NCBI GenBank assembly: GCA_025360685.1
Contig: JANYBR010000494.1
Span: 1-13,084 of the forward strand
Source: Pseudomonadota bacterium
GTDB taxonomy: Bacteria > Pseudomonadota > Alphaproteobacteria > Micropepsales > Micropepsaceae
Length of the DNA stretch: 13,084 bases
Direction: 5' to 3'
A model generated the notes under the pieces. The model ran no database searches, was not told where the DNA came from, and was given only the letters and a program-made list of their open reading frames with translations. The position numbers were made by a program, and so were the translations under genes. Position 1 is the first letter of the stretch. Each line of letters starts with the position of its first letter. Positions 1 through 7,403 of the stretch are shown one piece after another.

Positions 1-46
1 AAAACGACTCCGACGGCGTAACTCGTTTCTATTCGCCGCCCCCTCT

Positions 47-78
47 TGTCATGGCCCGCACTCCGGCGGGCCATGACA
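47..78. repeat. REP-like palindrome with perfect 13-bp arms
   Basis: TGTCATGGCCCGC at 47-59 is followed by a 6-base loop (ACTCCG) and its exact reverse complement at 66-78. The GTCATGGCC/GGCCATGAC ends match those of the larger inverted repeat at 12550-12667, so I read it as a member of the same dispersed palindromic family. It could also end transcription of a gene to the left, but no T-run follows the stem. The rest of 79-294 holds no gene I can support. Confidence 0.75.
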
Positions 79-181
79 GTTCAGTGAGACCAACGTGCTT
101 CCACCATGCCGAGGTCGCTCCGCTTGGCCAAAATTCCCAATGGACAGATTCAAAACGTCGCATCTGTAAACCTGTGAATGG

Positions 182-240
182 CTCCACCTGTCCCAAGGCT
201 GGTGGAGTCGGACTCTTGTGCCGCTACAAAATCTTGTGCC
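182..240 (+). promoter_or_regulatory. Hairpin and 9-bp direct repeats upstream of the YbjN gene
   Basis: CTCCACC (182-188) and GGTGGAG (201-207) are perfect 7-bp inverted arms around a 12-base loop. Immediately after come two direct copies of TCTTGTGCC, at 214-222 and 232-240, starting 18 bp apart. They lie 55-110 bases before the chosen start of the YbjN gene, where a promoter or regulator site would be expected. I see no convincing -35/-10 pair, so any role is inference. Confidence 0.3.
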
Positions 241-294
241 AGTTTGACTCGCGACTGCTTCGCGTTGCGTCGCGAGCGCCTTCTGGAGCACTTG

Positions 295-798
295 ATGACC
301 GTCATCCACCAGGACGAACCGGCTCACACCCCGCACCCGATCGACATGCTCGAGCGGACCGTCGAGGAGAATGGCTGGGCCTTCGAGCGCGCCGGGCGGG
401 ACGAACTCAATCTCTCGGTCGCCGGACGCTGGAGCGATCATCATTTCAGTTTCTCCTGGCGCGAGGATTTACAGTCGCTGCATCTGTCGAGCGCCTTCGA
501 CATGCGCATCACCGACTCCGTCCGGCGCAGCCATGTCGCAGACTTACTGATGTATGTGAACGCACGACTGTGGATCGGGCACTTCGATCTCTGGCCCGAG
601 GACGGCACGATCGTCTTCCGCCATGCGATGATCTTTCCCGATGCGCGGGCCAGCGCCTCGCAATGCGAGGCCCTGCTCAATCTCGCGCTCGAAGCCTGCG
701 AGCACTACTACCCGGCATTCCAGTTCGTGTTGTGGGGCGGTAAATCCGCCGAAGAAGCCGTTTCGGCCGCGGTGCTGGAGTGCGCCGGTCAGGCGTGA
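295..798 (+). CDS. YbjN domain-containing protein
   Basis: This 167-residue soluble protein looks like the YbjN family, small type III secretion chaperone-like alpha/beta folds of unclear function. Family-like features are the segment after residue 15 (IDMLERTVEENGW), the central 'LLMYVNARLWIGHFDLWPEDGTIVFRH' stretch, in which a strand carrying the acidic DLWPEDG turn follows a helix, and the ending with a 'HYYPAFQFVLWGG' strand. An earlier in-frame ATG at 178 would add 39 residues of low-complexity sequence. I chose ATG 295 because GGAG at 285-288 lies at good Shine-Dalgarno spacing and the family-like sequence begins soon after. Its stop overlaps the proC start (GTGA, 795-798), which implies translational coupling. 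YbjN genes directly before proC are, to my knowledge, common in Alphaproteobacteria, but the functional link is unknown. Confidence 0.85.
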   Translation: MTVIHQDEPAHTPHPIDMLERTVEENGWAFERAGRDELNLSVAGRWSDHHFSFSWREDLQSLHLSSAFDMRITDSVRRSHVADLLMYVNARLWIGHFDLWPEDGTIVFRHAMIFPDARASASQCEALLNLALEACEHYYPAFQFVLWGGKSAEEAVSAAVLECAGQA

Positions 799-1601
799 GC
801 GCGATCCTGCTCATCGGCGCCGGCCGCATGGGCGGCGCGCTGCTGAGCGGCTGGGCGGGGCGCAAAATCGTACCCATCATCGCGGTCGAACCCAAGCCGT
901 CGGCTGAACTGCGGGCCTTGGCGAAACGCAATCACATCGCCCTTTTCGCACGCTCCGACAGCATCGATTCGGTCCGCGCGCGCGCCTGTGTGGTGGCTCT
1001 CAAGCCGCAGATTCTGAAACAGGCAGCTGTCCACCTGCGGCCGATCGCCGAATCGGGCGCGCTGATGATTTCCATCGCCGCCGGCACCAACATCGCTACT
1101 TTGCGCAAGGCCTGGGGCGCGAAGGCGCGGATCGTGCGCGCCATGCCCAATACCCCGGGCGCCATCGGGCGCGGCATCACGGCGCTCTATGCGGCGAAGG
1201 GCGCCACGGCCAAGGACAGGGCGCTTGCCGAACGGCTTTTGTCCGCGCTCGGCCAAACGCTGTGGGTGCATTCGGAACGCGACATCGACATCGTCACGGC
1301 TGTGTCGGGTTCGGGTCCCGCCTATGTGTTTCTCCTGGTCGAAGCGCTGGCCGCGGCCGCCATGGCCGAAGGACTGCCGCGAGCGATGGCCGAGAAGCTG
1401 GCGCGCGCCACCGTGACCGGTTCCGGTGCTTTGCTGGACGCTGATTCATCGCCCGCCGCGCGTCTGCGCTTGAACGTGACCAGTCCCGGCGGAACGACAG
1501 AGGCCGCGCTGAACGTCTTGACGGCGAAGAATGGTTTATCAGCCCTGATGCGCCGTGCGGTAAAAGCCGCGAGCCGGCGCGCCCGCCAACTGGGCTCTTG
1601 A
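795..1601 (+). CDS. proC: Pyrroline-5-carboxylate reductase
   Basis: This is the cytoplasmic enzyme of the last proline biosynthesis step, NAD(P)H-dependent reduction of 1-pyrroline-5-carboxylate to L-proline. It has 268 residues, the usual family length. The N-terminal Rossmann fold shows IGAGRMG (residues 7-13, GxGxxG). VRAMPNTP lies near 114-121 and SGSGPAY near 171-177. The C-terminal P5CR signature LRLNVTSPGGTTEAALNVL lies near 224-242. I chose the GTG at 795 because it overlaps the YbjN stop as GTGA and puts the glycine loop at the expected distance from the N-terminus. A GTG at 780 would add five residues and cannot be excluded. It probably forms one transcript with the YbjN gene. Confidence 0.96.
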   Translation: MSAILLIGAGRMGGALLSGWAGRKIVPIIAVEPKPSAELRALAKRNHIALFARSDSIDSVRARACVVALKPQILKQAAVHLRPIAESGALMISIAAGTNIATLRKAWGAKARIVRAMPNTPGAIGRGITALYAAKGATAKDRALAERLLSALGQTLWVHSERDIDIVTAVSGSGPAYVFLLVEALAAAAMAEGLPRAMAEKLARATVTGSGALLDADSSPAARLRLNVTSPGGTTEAALNVLTAKNGLSALMRRAVKAASRRARQLGS

Positions 1602-1681
1602 GCGCGGAGCTCGATCCGAGCACCATACGGGCCTAATTTCTGCGCAGCGCCGCGTTGCGCCGCCGCCTGGGGAGGCCTGCC

Positions 1682-2011
1682 ATGCCGGTTGAGCTGGGTT
1701 ACTTCACTTTGAAGGTGAAGGACGTGGAACGCGCCAAACTGTTCTATGGAGCACTATTTGGTTGGACGTTCGAGCCGAACGGCCATGTCAACAACACCAA
1801 ATTCCATGTTGGGCTGAGCCGTGGCGGGCCGGTCGACGTCTCGTTTGCATATTTTCGGGTCGACGATCTGGAGCGAGTTCTGGACCGCCTTGCTGGGCTT
1901 GGCGGCGCCGTCAAAGAACGCGCAAGCAATCCGTCGGGGCCTAACGCGACGTGCAGCGACGATCAGGGTACCGTGTTCACCTTGTGGCAGCCCGCGCCGG
2001 CATTTGAATGA
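1682..2011 (+). CDS. VOC family (glyoxalase/bleomycin-resistance fold) protein
   Basis: This is a small 109-residue single-domain protein. Its opening 'ELGYFTLKVKDVERAKLFYGALFGWTFE' is the typical first VOC strand-helix unit, with FYGALFGW the most characteristic part. The second half has the matching 'VSFAYFRVDDLERVLDRLAGLGGAV' unit and ends in 'DDQGTVFTLWQP', the usual last strand. The first-strand position that often carries a metal-binding His or Glu is Tyr in LGYFTL, and the last strand lacks the usual Glu. A metal-dependent lyase or dioxygenase role is therefore not supported, and a binding role is possible. ATG 1682 is preceded by a strong GGGGAGG (1669-1675) six bases upstream. An earlier start at 1655 would place that site inside the gene. 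The substrate is unknown. Confidence 0.88.
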   Translation: MPVELGYFTLKVKDVERAKLFYGALFGWTFEPNGHVNNTKFHVGLSRGGPVDVSFAYFRVDDLERVLDRLAGLGGAVKERASNPSGPNATCSDDQGTVFTLWQPAPAFE

Positions 2012-2039
2012 CGACGCGCACGCCGCCAGAGAATAGGCA

Positions 2040-2357
2040 ATGACCTTCATCGACACGCGCGAATTGCCTGTTGTCGTGCGCAAGCCCGGCTGGCGCGGGC
2101 GTTTCTTCGACTCTGCGAGCATGTCGTTCGTGCAATACGAGTTCGACGCCGGCGCCTCGATCGACGAGCATTTCCATTCGCAGGAAGAAGTCTGGCAGAT
2201 CGTCGAAGGCGAACTCGACATCACGATCGACGGCATCACGCGTCGAGCCGGTCCGGGCTACGTCGGGATCGTGCCCGGTAACGCCAAACATTCCGCTGTG
2301 GCGGTGACGGACGGTCGCGCTTTCATCGTCGATTATCCTCTGCGTCGACACGAGTGA
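2040..2357 (+). CDS. Cupin domain-containing protein
   Basis: This is a 105-residue single-cupin beta-barrel protein. Cupin motif 1 is seen as 'HFHSQEEVWQIVEG' (residues about 43-56), which supplies two His and a Glu for metal binding. Motif 2 is 'PGYVGIVPGNAKHS' (about 71-84), with the last metal-binding His. All usual metal ligands are therefore present. It starts 28 bases after the VOC gene and is probably co-transcribed with it. The ribosome binding site before ATG 2040 is weak (GAGAA at 2030-2034). Small lone cupins serve as isomerases, dioxygenases or binding proteins, and nothing here decides between these. Confidence 0.88.
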   Translation: MTFIDTRELPVVVRKPGWRGRFFDSASMSFVQYEFDAGASIDEHFHSQEEVWQIVEGELDITIDGITRRAGPGYVGIVPGNAKHSAVAVTDGRAFIVDYPLRRHE

Positions 2358-2381
2358 AAGCCGAGAGCGATTTGGCGTCGG

Positions 2382-2491
2382 CCTTCGTCCCTCGACAAGC
2401 TCGCGATGAGGGCTCGGTGGAAATCCCCATCCTGAGCCTGTCGAAGGATGGTCCGCACGCTGTCGCTACGAACTGTCGAAGGAAGGACGAC
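2382..2491. repeat. TTCGACA-type intergenic repeat cluster
   Basis: An arm at 2389-2412 (CCCTCGACAAGCTC then GCGATGAGGG) is imperfectly inverted relative to 2425-2451, whose reverse complement reads CCATCCTTCGACAGGCTC then AGGATGGGG. A partial third copy (CTGTCGAAGGAAGGACGAC, 2473-2491) follows in the same orientation as the second arm. The consensus around TTCGACAGGCTCAGGATG is, from my knowledge, a widespread dispersed palindromic repeat in alphaproteobacterial genomes. It fills most of the 224-bp gap between the cupin and MBOAT genes and may act as a transcriptional boundary. Confidence 0.7.
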
Positions 2492-2545
2492 GCACGCGCT
2501 GGCCGGCACCTGACAGGTTGAGTAAGGCCCGGTTCCCCACTAGAA

Positions 2546-2568
2546 CTCGCTGCGGCTGAGCGAGAGGG
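2546..2568 (+). promoter_or_regulatory. Leader hairpin overlapping the likely ribosome binding site of the MBOAT gene
   Basis: CTCGCT (2546-2551) and AGCGAG (2559-2564) form a perfect 6-bp stem with a 7-base loop. The best Shine-Dalgarno candidate, AGAGGG at 2563-2568, overlaps the right arm. It lies 13 bases before ATG 2582, which is rather far. The pairing could limit translation of the acyltransferase, but this is inference from base pairing alone. Confidence 0.3.
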
Positions 2569-2581
2569 CGATGGCGGGGCG

Positions 2582-4063
2582 ATGCCGTTCAATTCATACC
2601 CGTATCTCGCCTTCTTGGTTGTGGTGGTACTCGGCTTCAGGCTGATCGAAAGCCAGTGGCCCGCGGCCCGCCGCATCTTTCTCGTGCTGGCATCCTACGC
2701 TTTCTATGCCTGGTGGCGCGTCGATTTTGTGACGCTGCTCGTCGGCTCGACGCTCGTAAACTATGCGTTCGGCGCCGCCATCACCCGGCGCGTGACGGAG
2801 CGACGGCCACTGCAAGGTCTCGTCCAACTCGGGCTCGTCTTCAATCTTGGTCTGATCGGTCTCTTCAAGTACGCCGGCCTGTTCGTCGCCACCTCCGACG
2901 ATCTGTTCGGGCTGCACTATCCCATTCCGCATCTATTCCTGCCGCTGGCGATTTCCTTTTTCACCTTCGAACAGATCAGCTACCTGATCGATGCCGGCCG
3001 CGGCCGCGCGCCGCGCTATTCCTTCATCGATTACGCGCTGTTCGTCAGCTACTTCCCGCATCTCATCGCCGGTCCGATCGTCCGCCACAACGACCTGATC
3101 CCGCAGTTCCGCCGGAGCCGCACGCCCGCGCAACGCAGCGATGATGTCTCGCTCGGAGTCACGCTCTTCACGATCGGTCTAGCCAAGAAGACGCTGATCG
3201 CCGACAACCTGGCGCCCTACGCCGACACGATCTTCACTGCGGCGCAGCAGGGCGCACATCTGGGCGCGGCGGATGCCTGGCTCGGCACCCTGTTTTTCGG
3301 CTTCCAGATCTATTTCGATTTTTCCGCCTACACCGACATGGCGCTCGGTTCGTCCTGCCTGCTCGGCATCCGGCTGCCGTTCAATTTCAACTCACCCTAC
3401 AAGGCGGCGAGCGCGATCGATTTCTGGCGCCGCTGGCACATTTCGCTGTCGCTGTTCCTGCGCGACTATCTCTACTTCTCGCTGGGCGGCAATCGCCGCG
3501 GCAAGGTGCGGCGCTACATCAATCTCATGCTCACCATGCTGCTGGGCGGTTTGTGGCACGGTGCCAACTGGACATTCATGGTCTGGGGCGGACTGCACGG
3601 TCTCTACCTCGTCATCAACCATCTCTTCCGCGACATGGCGCAACGGCTCGGCCTGACTGTGCCGTCGGCGCTGCGACGCGTCGCCCATGCCGCCTCGGTG
3701 TTGCTGACATTCGCAGCCGTGACTCTGGCCTGGGTGGTGTTTCGCGCCCAGGACATGGGCGCCGCCACGCGCGTGCTGGGCGGCCTGGTTGGCCAAGGCC
3801 GCTCGCATGTTGTGACCTTCTCGCCGCTGGCTGCCGCGGCGCTCGCAGCACTCTTCGCCATCGTCTGGCTGGTACCGAACAGCATGGAGATCACCTGGAA
3901 CTTCCGCCCGGCGCTGCCGCCAGAGAATGAACGCGGCCTGTCGCGCGCCGGCCGGCTCGCCTGGAGTCCCAATGCGCGCAACGCGATCGTCTACGGCGTT
4001 CTGTGCATCGTTGCGGTCATGGCGCTGTCGAACCTTAGCCCCTTCATCTATTTCCAGTTCTAG
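2582..4063 (+). CDS. MBOAT family O-acyltransferase (AlgI/DltB-like)
   Basis: This 493-residue polytopic inner-membrane protein is of normal length for bacterial MBOAT acyltransferases. These pass an acyl group, usually acetyl, across the membrane to a periplasmic or surface glycan through a partner protein. The N-terminus (MPFNSYPYLAFLVVVV) is typical of the AlgI type. Conserved regions include 'SYFPHLIAGPIVRHNDLIPQ', 'QIYFDFSAYTDMALG' and 'FNFNSPYKAASAIDFWRRWHIS' (His286). The core 'LLGGLWHGANWTF' holds the invariant catalytic His326. Many hydrophobic helices alternate through the length, and one is at the C-terminus. The next gene starts three bases after the stop, forming an acyltransferase/SGNH pair. 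No polysaccharide polymerase or glycosyltransferase lies nearby, so the acceptor is unknown. The start is fixed by the ATG opening the family N-terminus. Confidence 0.95.
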   Translation: MPFNSYPYLAFLVVVVLGFRLIESQWPAARRIFLVLASYAFYAWWRVDFVTLLVGSTLVNYAFGAAITRRVTERRPLQGLVQLGLVFNLGLIGLFKYAGLFVATSDDLFGLHYPIPHLFLPLAISFFTFEQISYLIDAGRGRAPRYSFIDYALFVSYFPHLIAGPIVRHNDLIPQFRRSRTPAQRSDDVSLGVTLFTIGLAKKTLIADNLAPYADTIFTAAQQGAHLGAADAWLGTLFFGFQIYFDFSAYTDMALGSSCLLGIRLPFNFNSPYKAASAIDFWRRWHISLSLFLRDYLYFSLGGNRRGKVRRYINLMLTMLLGGLWHGANWTFMVWGGLHGLYLVINHLFRDMAQRLGLTVPSALRRVAHAASVLLTFAAVTLAWVVFRAQDMGAATRVLGGLVGQGRSHVVTFSPLAAAALAALFAIVWLVPNSMEITWNFRPALPPENERGLSRAGRLAWSPNARNAIVYGVLCIVAVMALSNLSPFIYFQF

Positions 4064-4066
4064 CGC

Positions 4067-5113
4067 ATGACACGCTTCACCTATCCGGTCTGGTTCCTCG
4101 GCGCGGTTTCGTTCGTGCTGGCAGCGATCGTCGCATTCAATGTCTGGAGCGACGCCTACATTCTCCATCATCCGTCGGGCGCGAGCCTGCAAACCGTTTC
4201 GGGCTTCGAGCGCGTGATGAAACCGGCCTGGTTGGAATCGGTTGCACCCGATGTCGTGTTCGTCGGTTCCAGCCGCATCCGCGACGGCTTCGATCCGGTG
4301 CTGATCGACCTTGCCTTCGGTGTGCGCAGCTTCAACTACGGTGTCTCCAGCATCAGTGCCTATGAGTCGCGCCGCTTTGTGCAGGACGCCGCCGCGCAGC
4401 CGACGGTGAAAACCATCGTGCTGTCAGTGGATGCCTTCTCGGGCGACGATGGCGGACGCAAGACCGGCCAGGGCTTCGACGAATTGCGCCTGGCGGTGAC
4501 CGCGGACGGCGCGCCCACGTCCGATCGCGGCTTCTGGCTTTTCACCACGCGTTATCTGAGCGGTGGTGCGCTCGGCATGCATGCGCTGGGGCTCTATCTT
4601 CTGGAGCAATTATCGCCGGGACAGCGCGCCGCCGATCGTCCGGACCTGTTCGAAGCCTATAGCGGCATGACCTCGGCAAATTTTCGCCGCGACATGGTCT
4701 ATCGCCGGGCCCGCGTGATGCGCCTGGCGGACGGGGCGCATACGGAGCTGCTGTCAGCGCTTGCCGGCGTCTGTCATCGCGGCATCCGGTTGCTTCTGTT
4801 CTTCCCGCCGGACAATGCGGCGATCCAGGCGCGCTATGAGGCAAATGACGCAGCCGGTCTTGCCGCCTTCAAGGCTACCGTCGTCGCCGACGCGGTTCGG
4901 CACAACAAAGTGTGCGAGGGCAAGGTCGCGGTGTTCGACTTCTTGCGGCGCAATGCGCTTACCACCGCGCCGCTGGTCAACGGTCGTAGCCAGGTCTATG
5001 TCGATTTGGTGCATTTTCGTCCCGCGATCGGCGTGCGCCTGTTCCGCGTGATGTTCGATCCCACCGGTGCCGATACTGTGCTGGCCCACGATCTTGCCAG
5101 CGAAAAGCAATGA
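4067..5113 (+). CDS. SGNH-type membrane-anchored partner of the MBOAT acyltransferase
   Basis: This 348-residue protein has one N-terminal membrane segment (about residues 8-26) and a periplasmic domain. 'VVFVGSSRIRDGFDP' (G67-S68-S69-R70) resembles the nucleophile motif of SGNH-fold partners such as AlgJ/AlgX and DltD. The C-terminal 'VDLVHFRP' supplies a DxxH pair (Asp313, His316), as in SGNH hydrolases. Together these suggest it completes acyl transfer to the glycan in the periplasm. It starts three bases after the MBOAT stop, so the two are surely one operon. No gene name is justified because overall similarity to named members cannot be measured here. It could act as an esterase instead, but the pairing favours transfer. 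Confidence 0.82.
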   Translation: MTRFTYPVWFLGAVSFVLAAIVAFNVWSDAYILHHPSGASLQTVSGFERVMKPAWLESVAPDVVFVGSSRIRDGFDPVLIDLAFGVRSFNYGVSSISAYESRRFVQDAAAQPTVKTIVLSVDAFSGDDGGRKTGQGFDELRLAVTADGAPTSDRGFWLFTTRYLSGGALGMHALGLYLLEQLSPGQRAADRPDLFEAYSGMTSANFRRDMVYRRARVMRLADGAHTELLSALAGVCHRGIRLLLFFPPDNAAIQARYEANDAAGLAAFKATVVADAVRHNKVCEGKVAVFDFLRRNALTTAPLVNGRSQVYVDLVHFRPAIGVRLFRVMFDPTGADTVLAHDLASEKQ

Positions 5114-5120
5114 GTGGACG

Positions 5121-5945
5121 TCACGCAGCGCGCAGGATGGCGTACATATTGTCGTTGAGCGGAATGCGGCCATACAGCCGGAAGTAAACGGAAAAGCCCG
5201 TCGCCTTCGCCAGCCATGCCAGTGTCGGCGGCGTGAAGTACTGCTCATGGTCGGGATGACGGAAGCCCGGCCACTTGGCGCCCAGCACCGAGCGGTTCCA
5301 GCAATCATAGTTGGGCACTTTCACCAGCACGATGCCGTCGTCGCGCAAGACGCGCCGCACGCCTTCCAGCGCCTCGCGCGGACGTGCCTCATGCTCGAGA
5401 TACGACCACATCGATATGCCGGTGAAATGCGCCGGCGGAAACTGCGCCAGGCCCGAGACGCCGTCCGTGTGCACAAGCTTGCCGCCACGCGGTTCGAACA
5501 CCGCGCGCGCCTTTTCCGCGGCGCCCGCATCGATTTCGATTCCGTTGGGAATGTAGGTGCCTGGAAGTTCAGCCAGGGATTTTCCCGTCGAACATCCCAC
5601 GTCGAGCACGGGTCCGGGCTTCGCCCAGGAAGTGAACCCGCCGGCAACGGTCGCATCGCCGAAAATGCCCAGCCGCCAGCGGGTCATCATGTCGATGCGG
5701 GCGAAGATCGGCGACTGCTTCAGCCGACGCTCTTCCTCGCGCTTGTGCTGATGCGTCCAGGCGATCTCGTTATAAAGCGCGCTGTAGTCCGGAACATATT
5801 CCAGATAGACGAGGCCGCAGTGCGGACATTCGAGCATCGGCCAGTCGCGATGTGCGTAGCGCACCGGGCTCGCCGCGTTCGACGGCGTGCGGCAACTCGG
5901 ACAGTCGCGATGGACTCTGGAACCTTCGGTAGATTTGGACGGCAT
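5121..5945 (-). CDS. Class I SAM-dependent methyltransferase with N-terminal zinc ribbon
   Basis: This 274-residue cytoplasmic protein opens with a four-Cys zinc-binding knuckle: Cys15 and Cys18 in CPSC, Cys40 and Cys43 in CPHCG. A Rossmann methyltransferase domain follows. Motif I 'VLDVGCSTG' lies at 113-121 and an acidic 'NGIEID' near 134-139. 'MWSYLEHEARPREALEGVRRVLRDDGIVLVKVPN' covers the later motifs, and 'HPDHEQYFTPPTL' is typical of the Methyltransf_23-like group. Such zinc-ribbon methyltransferases often modify sugars or small molecules, but the substrate here is unknown. I chose ATG 5945. An upstream TTG at 5978 would add 11 residues, and neither has a clear ribosome binding site. 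It converges on the SGNH gene with 7 bp between stops and lies 75 bp downstream of the kinase gene on the same strand. Confidence 0.9.
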   Translation of the reverse strand: MPSKSTEGSRVHRDCPSCRTPSNAASPVRYAHRDWPMLECPHCGLVYLEYVPDYSALYNEIAWTHQHKREEERRLKQSPIFARIDMMTRWRLGIFGDATVAGGFTSWAKPGPVLDVGCSTGKSLAELPGTYIPNGIEIDAGAAEKARAVFEPRGGKLVHTDGVSGLAQFPPAHFTGISMWSYLEHEARPREALEGVRRVLRDDGIVLVKVPNYDCWNRSVLGAKWPGFRHPDHEQYFTPPTLAWLAKATGFSVYFRLYGRIPLNDNMYAILRAA

Positions 5946-6020
5946 GCGGCATTGTATGATTGAGCGTTGCGGGGGCAAGCGCTGATTTCATGCGGCGCCG
6001 ATCGCGCGATGTGCGGCGCT

Positions 6021-7403
6021 TCAGATCGGCAGCCGGATGGTGGCGCGCAGGCCGCCCAGCGGGCTCTTGTCGAGCAGGATGTCGCCGCCATGGCCGCGTG
6101 CGATGTCGCGCGCGATGGCAAGTCCCAGCCCCGATCCGCCAGCCTGCAGATTGCGACCCTTGTCCAGCCGGTGGAAGGGGCGGAACGCTTCCTCGCGCCG
6201 CTCGGGCGCAATGCCGGGCCCATCATCGTCGACGACAATTCTCGCGAAGCGGTCGTCGCGCAGCGCCGAGACCTTCACCTGCCGGCCATGCTTCAAAGCG
6301 TTGTCGATCAGGTTGGTGGCGCAGCGGCGCAACGCCTGACGCTTGATGTGCACCTGGATCGGCTGCGCAGCGTCCACGACGATGCGACCCTGCTCTGCGC
6401 CGCGCGCACTGGCCGCAGCGGCAGCCGCATCTTGCGCCAGCTCGGCCAGGTCGGCCACTTGCGTCTGCTCGCCGCCTTCGCCGCGTGCGAATTCGAGATA
6501 CTCGTCGAGCATATGTTCCATTTCGACGATATCGGCGCGCATCGCCTTGATGTCGGCACTGTCGTCCATCATCGCCAGCTGCAGCTTCATGCGCGACAGC
6601 GGCGTCTTCAGGTCGTGACTGATTCCGGCGAGCATCTCGGTGCGCTGCTGCACATGCCGTTCGATGCGTTCGCGCATGGTCAGGAACGCGCGCGCCGCAC
6701 GCCGCACCTCACTGGCGCCATAGGGCTTGAAGTCCGGCACCGCGCGGCCCTTGCCGAACGCCTCCGAGGCCAGCGCCAGCCTTTCGATCGGCCGCACCTG
6801 ATTGCGCAGGAACAGGATCGCGACTGCCAGCAGGATCAGGGACGAGCCCACCATCCAGACGATGAAGATGTCCGGGCCGGTGACCGTCACGCGGCTGCGC
6901 GGCACCACCATGCGCAGGACTCCGTCATTCGCCTGAATATCGATTTGAATGCTTTCCGCGGCGCTGGTGACCTCGAAGGTCCGGCCGCCGACGGCTTGCT
7001 GGGCAATCAATTCGTCGAGCGCCTTGTCGATCGTACTGGGACGGTGAAGGCGCGCAGGCGCCGCGATCTTGCTGCCTGGCAGGAACGTTACCGGATAGCC
7101 GAGCTTGAGGCTTGCCTGCGCCCGCAACGACGCGCGTTCCGCCGGCGTGTGGCTGTCTTCCAGTGCCACGAGGAATGACGCATCCGCCGCGATGTCTCGC
7201 GCCATCCAATGCGTGGTGGATTCCAGATCGCGCTCGAAGAAGACATAGCTCACGACGCCCTGGAGCAGCACCACCGGCGTGACGATGATGAGCAGCGAAC
7301 GCCAGAACAGGCCGCGCGGCAAAAAACGCTTGAGAAAGCGGAACGGATCGAGGCGCGCCAGCCCGCGCGCGGCGTCAGGAGACTCGATCTGGGACAAGGA
7401 CAT
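6021..7403 (-). CDS. Sensor histidine kinase, EnvZ/OmpB type
   Basis: This 460-residue inner-membrane kinase pairs with the regulator gene just upstream. Membrane helix 1 spans about residues 33-56 and helix 2 about 179-199, around a periplasmic sensor of roughly 120 residues. A HAMP linker follows (NQVRPIERLALASEAFGKG, from 201). The H-box 'GISHDLKTPLSRMKLQL' holds the phospho-acceptor His263, with the EnvZ-like HDLKTPL form. The ATPase domain shows the N-box 'RRCATNLIDNALKHG' (Asn364, Asn368), G1 'DDDGPGI' (392-398) and G2 'GGSGLGLAI' (422-430). All catalytic parts are present. Its ATG lies 29 bases inside the end of the regulator gene and has only a weak ribosome binding site, suggesting translational coupling. 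The stimulus is unknown; envelope stress is a family-based guess. Confidence 0.95.
   Translation of the reverse strand: MSLSQIESPDAARGLARLDPFRFLKRFLPRGLFWRSLLIIVTPVVLLQGVVSYVFFERDLESTTHWMARDIAADASFLVALEDSHTPAERASLRAQASLKLGYPVTFLPGSKIAAPARLHRPSTIDKALDELIAQQAVGGRTFEVTSAAESIQIDIQANDGVLRMVVPRSRVTVTGPDIFIVWMVGSSLILLAVAILFLRNQVRPIERLALASEAFGKGRAVPDFKPYGASEVRRAARAFLTMRERIERHVQQRTEMLAGISHDLKTPLSRMKLQLAMMDDSADIKAMRADIVEMEHMLDEYLEFARGEGGEQTQVADLAELAQDAAAAAASARGAEQGRIVVDAAQPIQVHIKRQALRRCATNLIDNALKHGRQVKVSALRDDRFARIVVDDDGPGIAPERREEAFRPFHRLDKGRNLQAGGSGLGLAIARDIARGHGGDILLDKSPLGGLRATIRLPI

Noticed and set aside
51..743. Open frame of 230 codons on the plus strand
   Set aside because: It starts inside the REP-like palindrome and runs out of frame through the YbjN gene with Arg-rich shadow composition.
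1642..1660. Stem GCGCA/TGCGC between proC and the VOC gene
   Set aside because: It is short, GC-biased and not followed by T residues; expected by chance in this composition.
3392..4192. Open frame of 266 codons on the minus strand
   Set aside because: It is antisense to the MBOAT gene and charged throughout, the mirror of a membrane protein's codons.
5067..5963. Open frame of 298 codons on the plus strand
   Set aside because: It overlaps the SGNH gene end and is antisense to the methyltransferase, which shows zinc-ribbon and SAM motifs.
5967..7178. Open frame of 403 codons on the plus strand
   Set aside because: It is antisense to the histidine kinase, whose H, N and G boxes are all present. 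The translated product looks like a GC-rich shadow.
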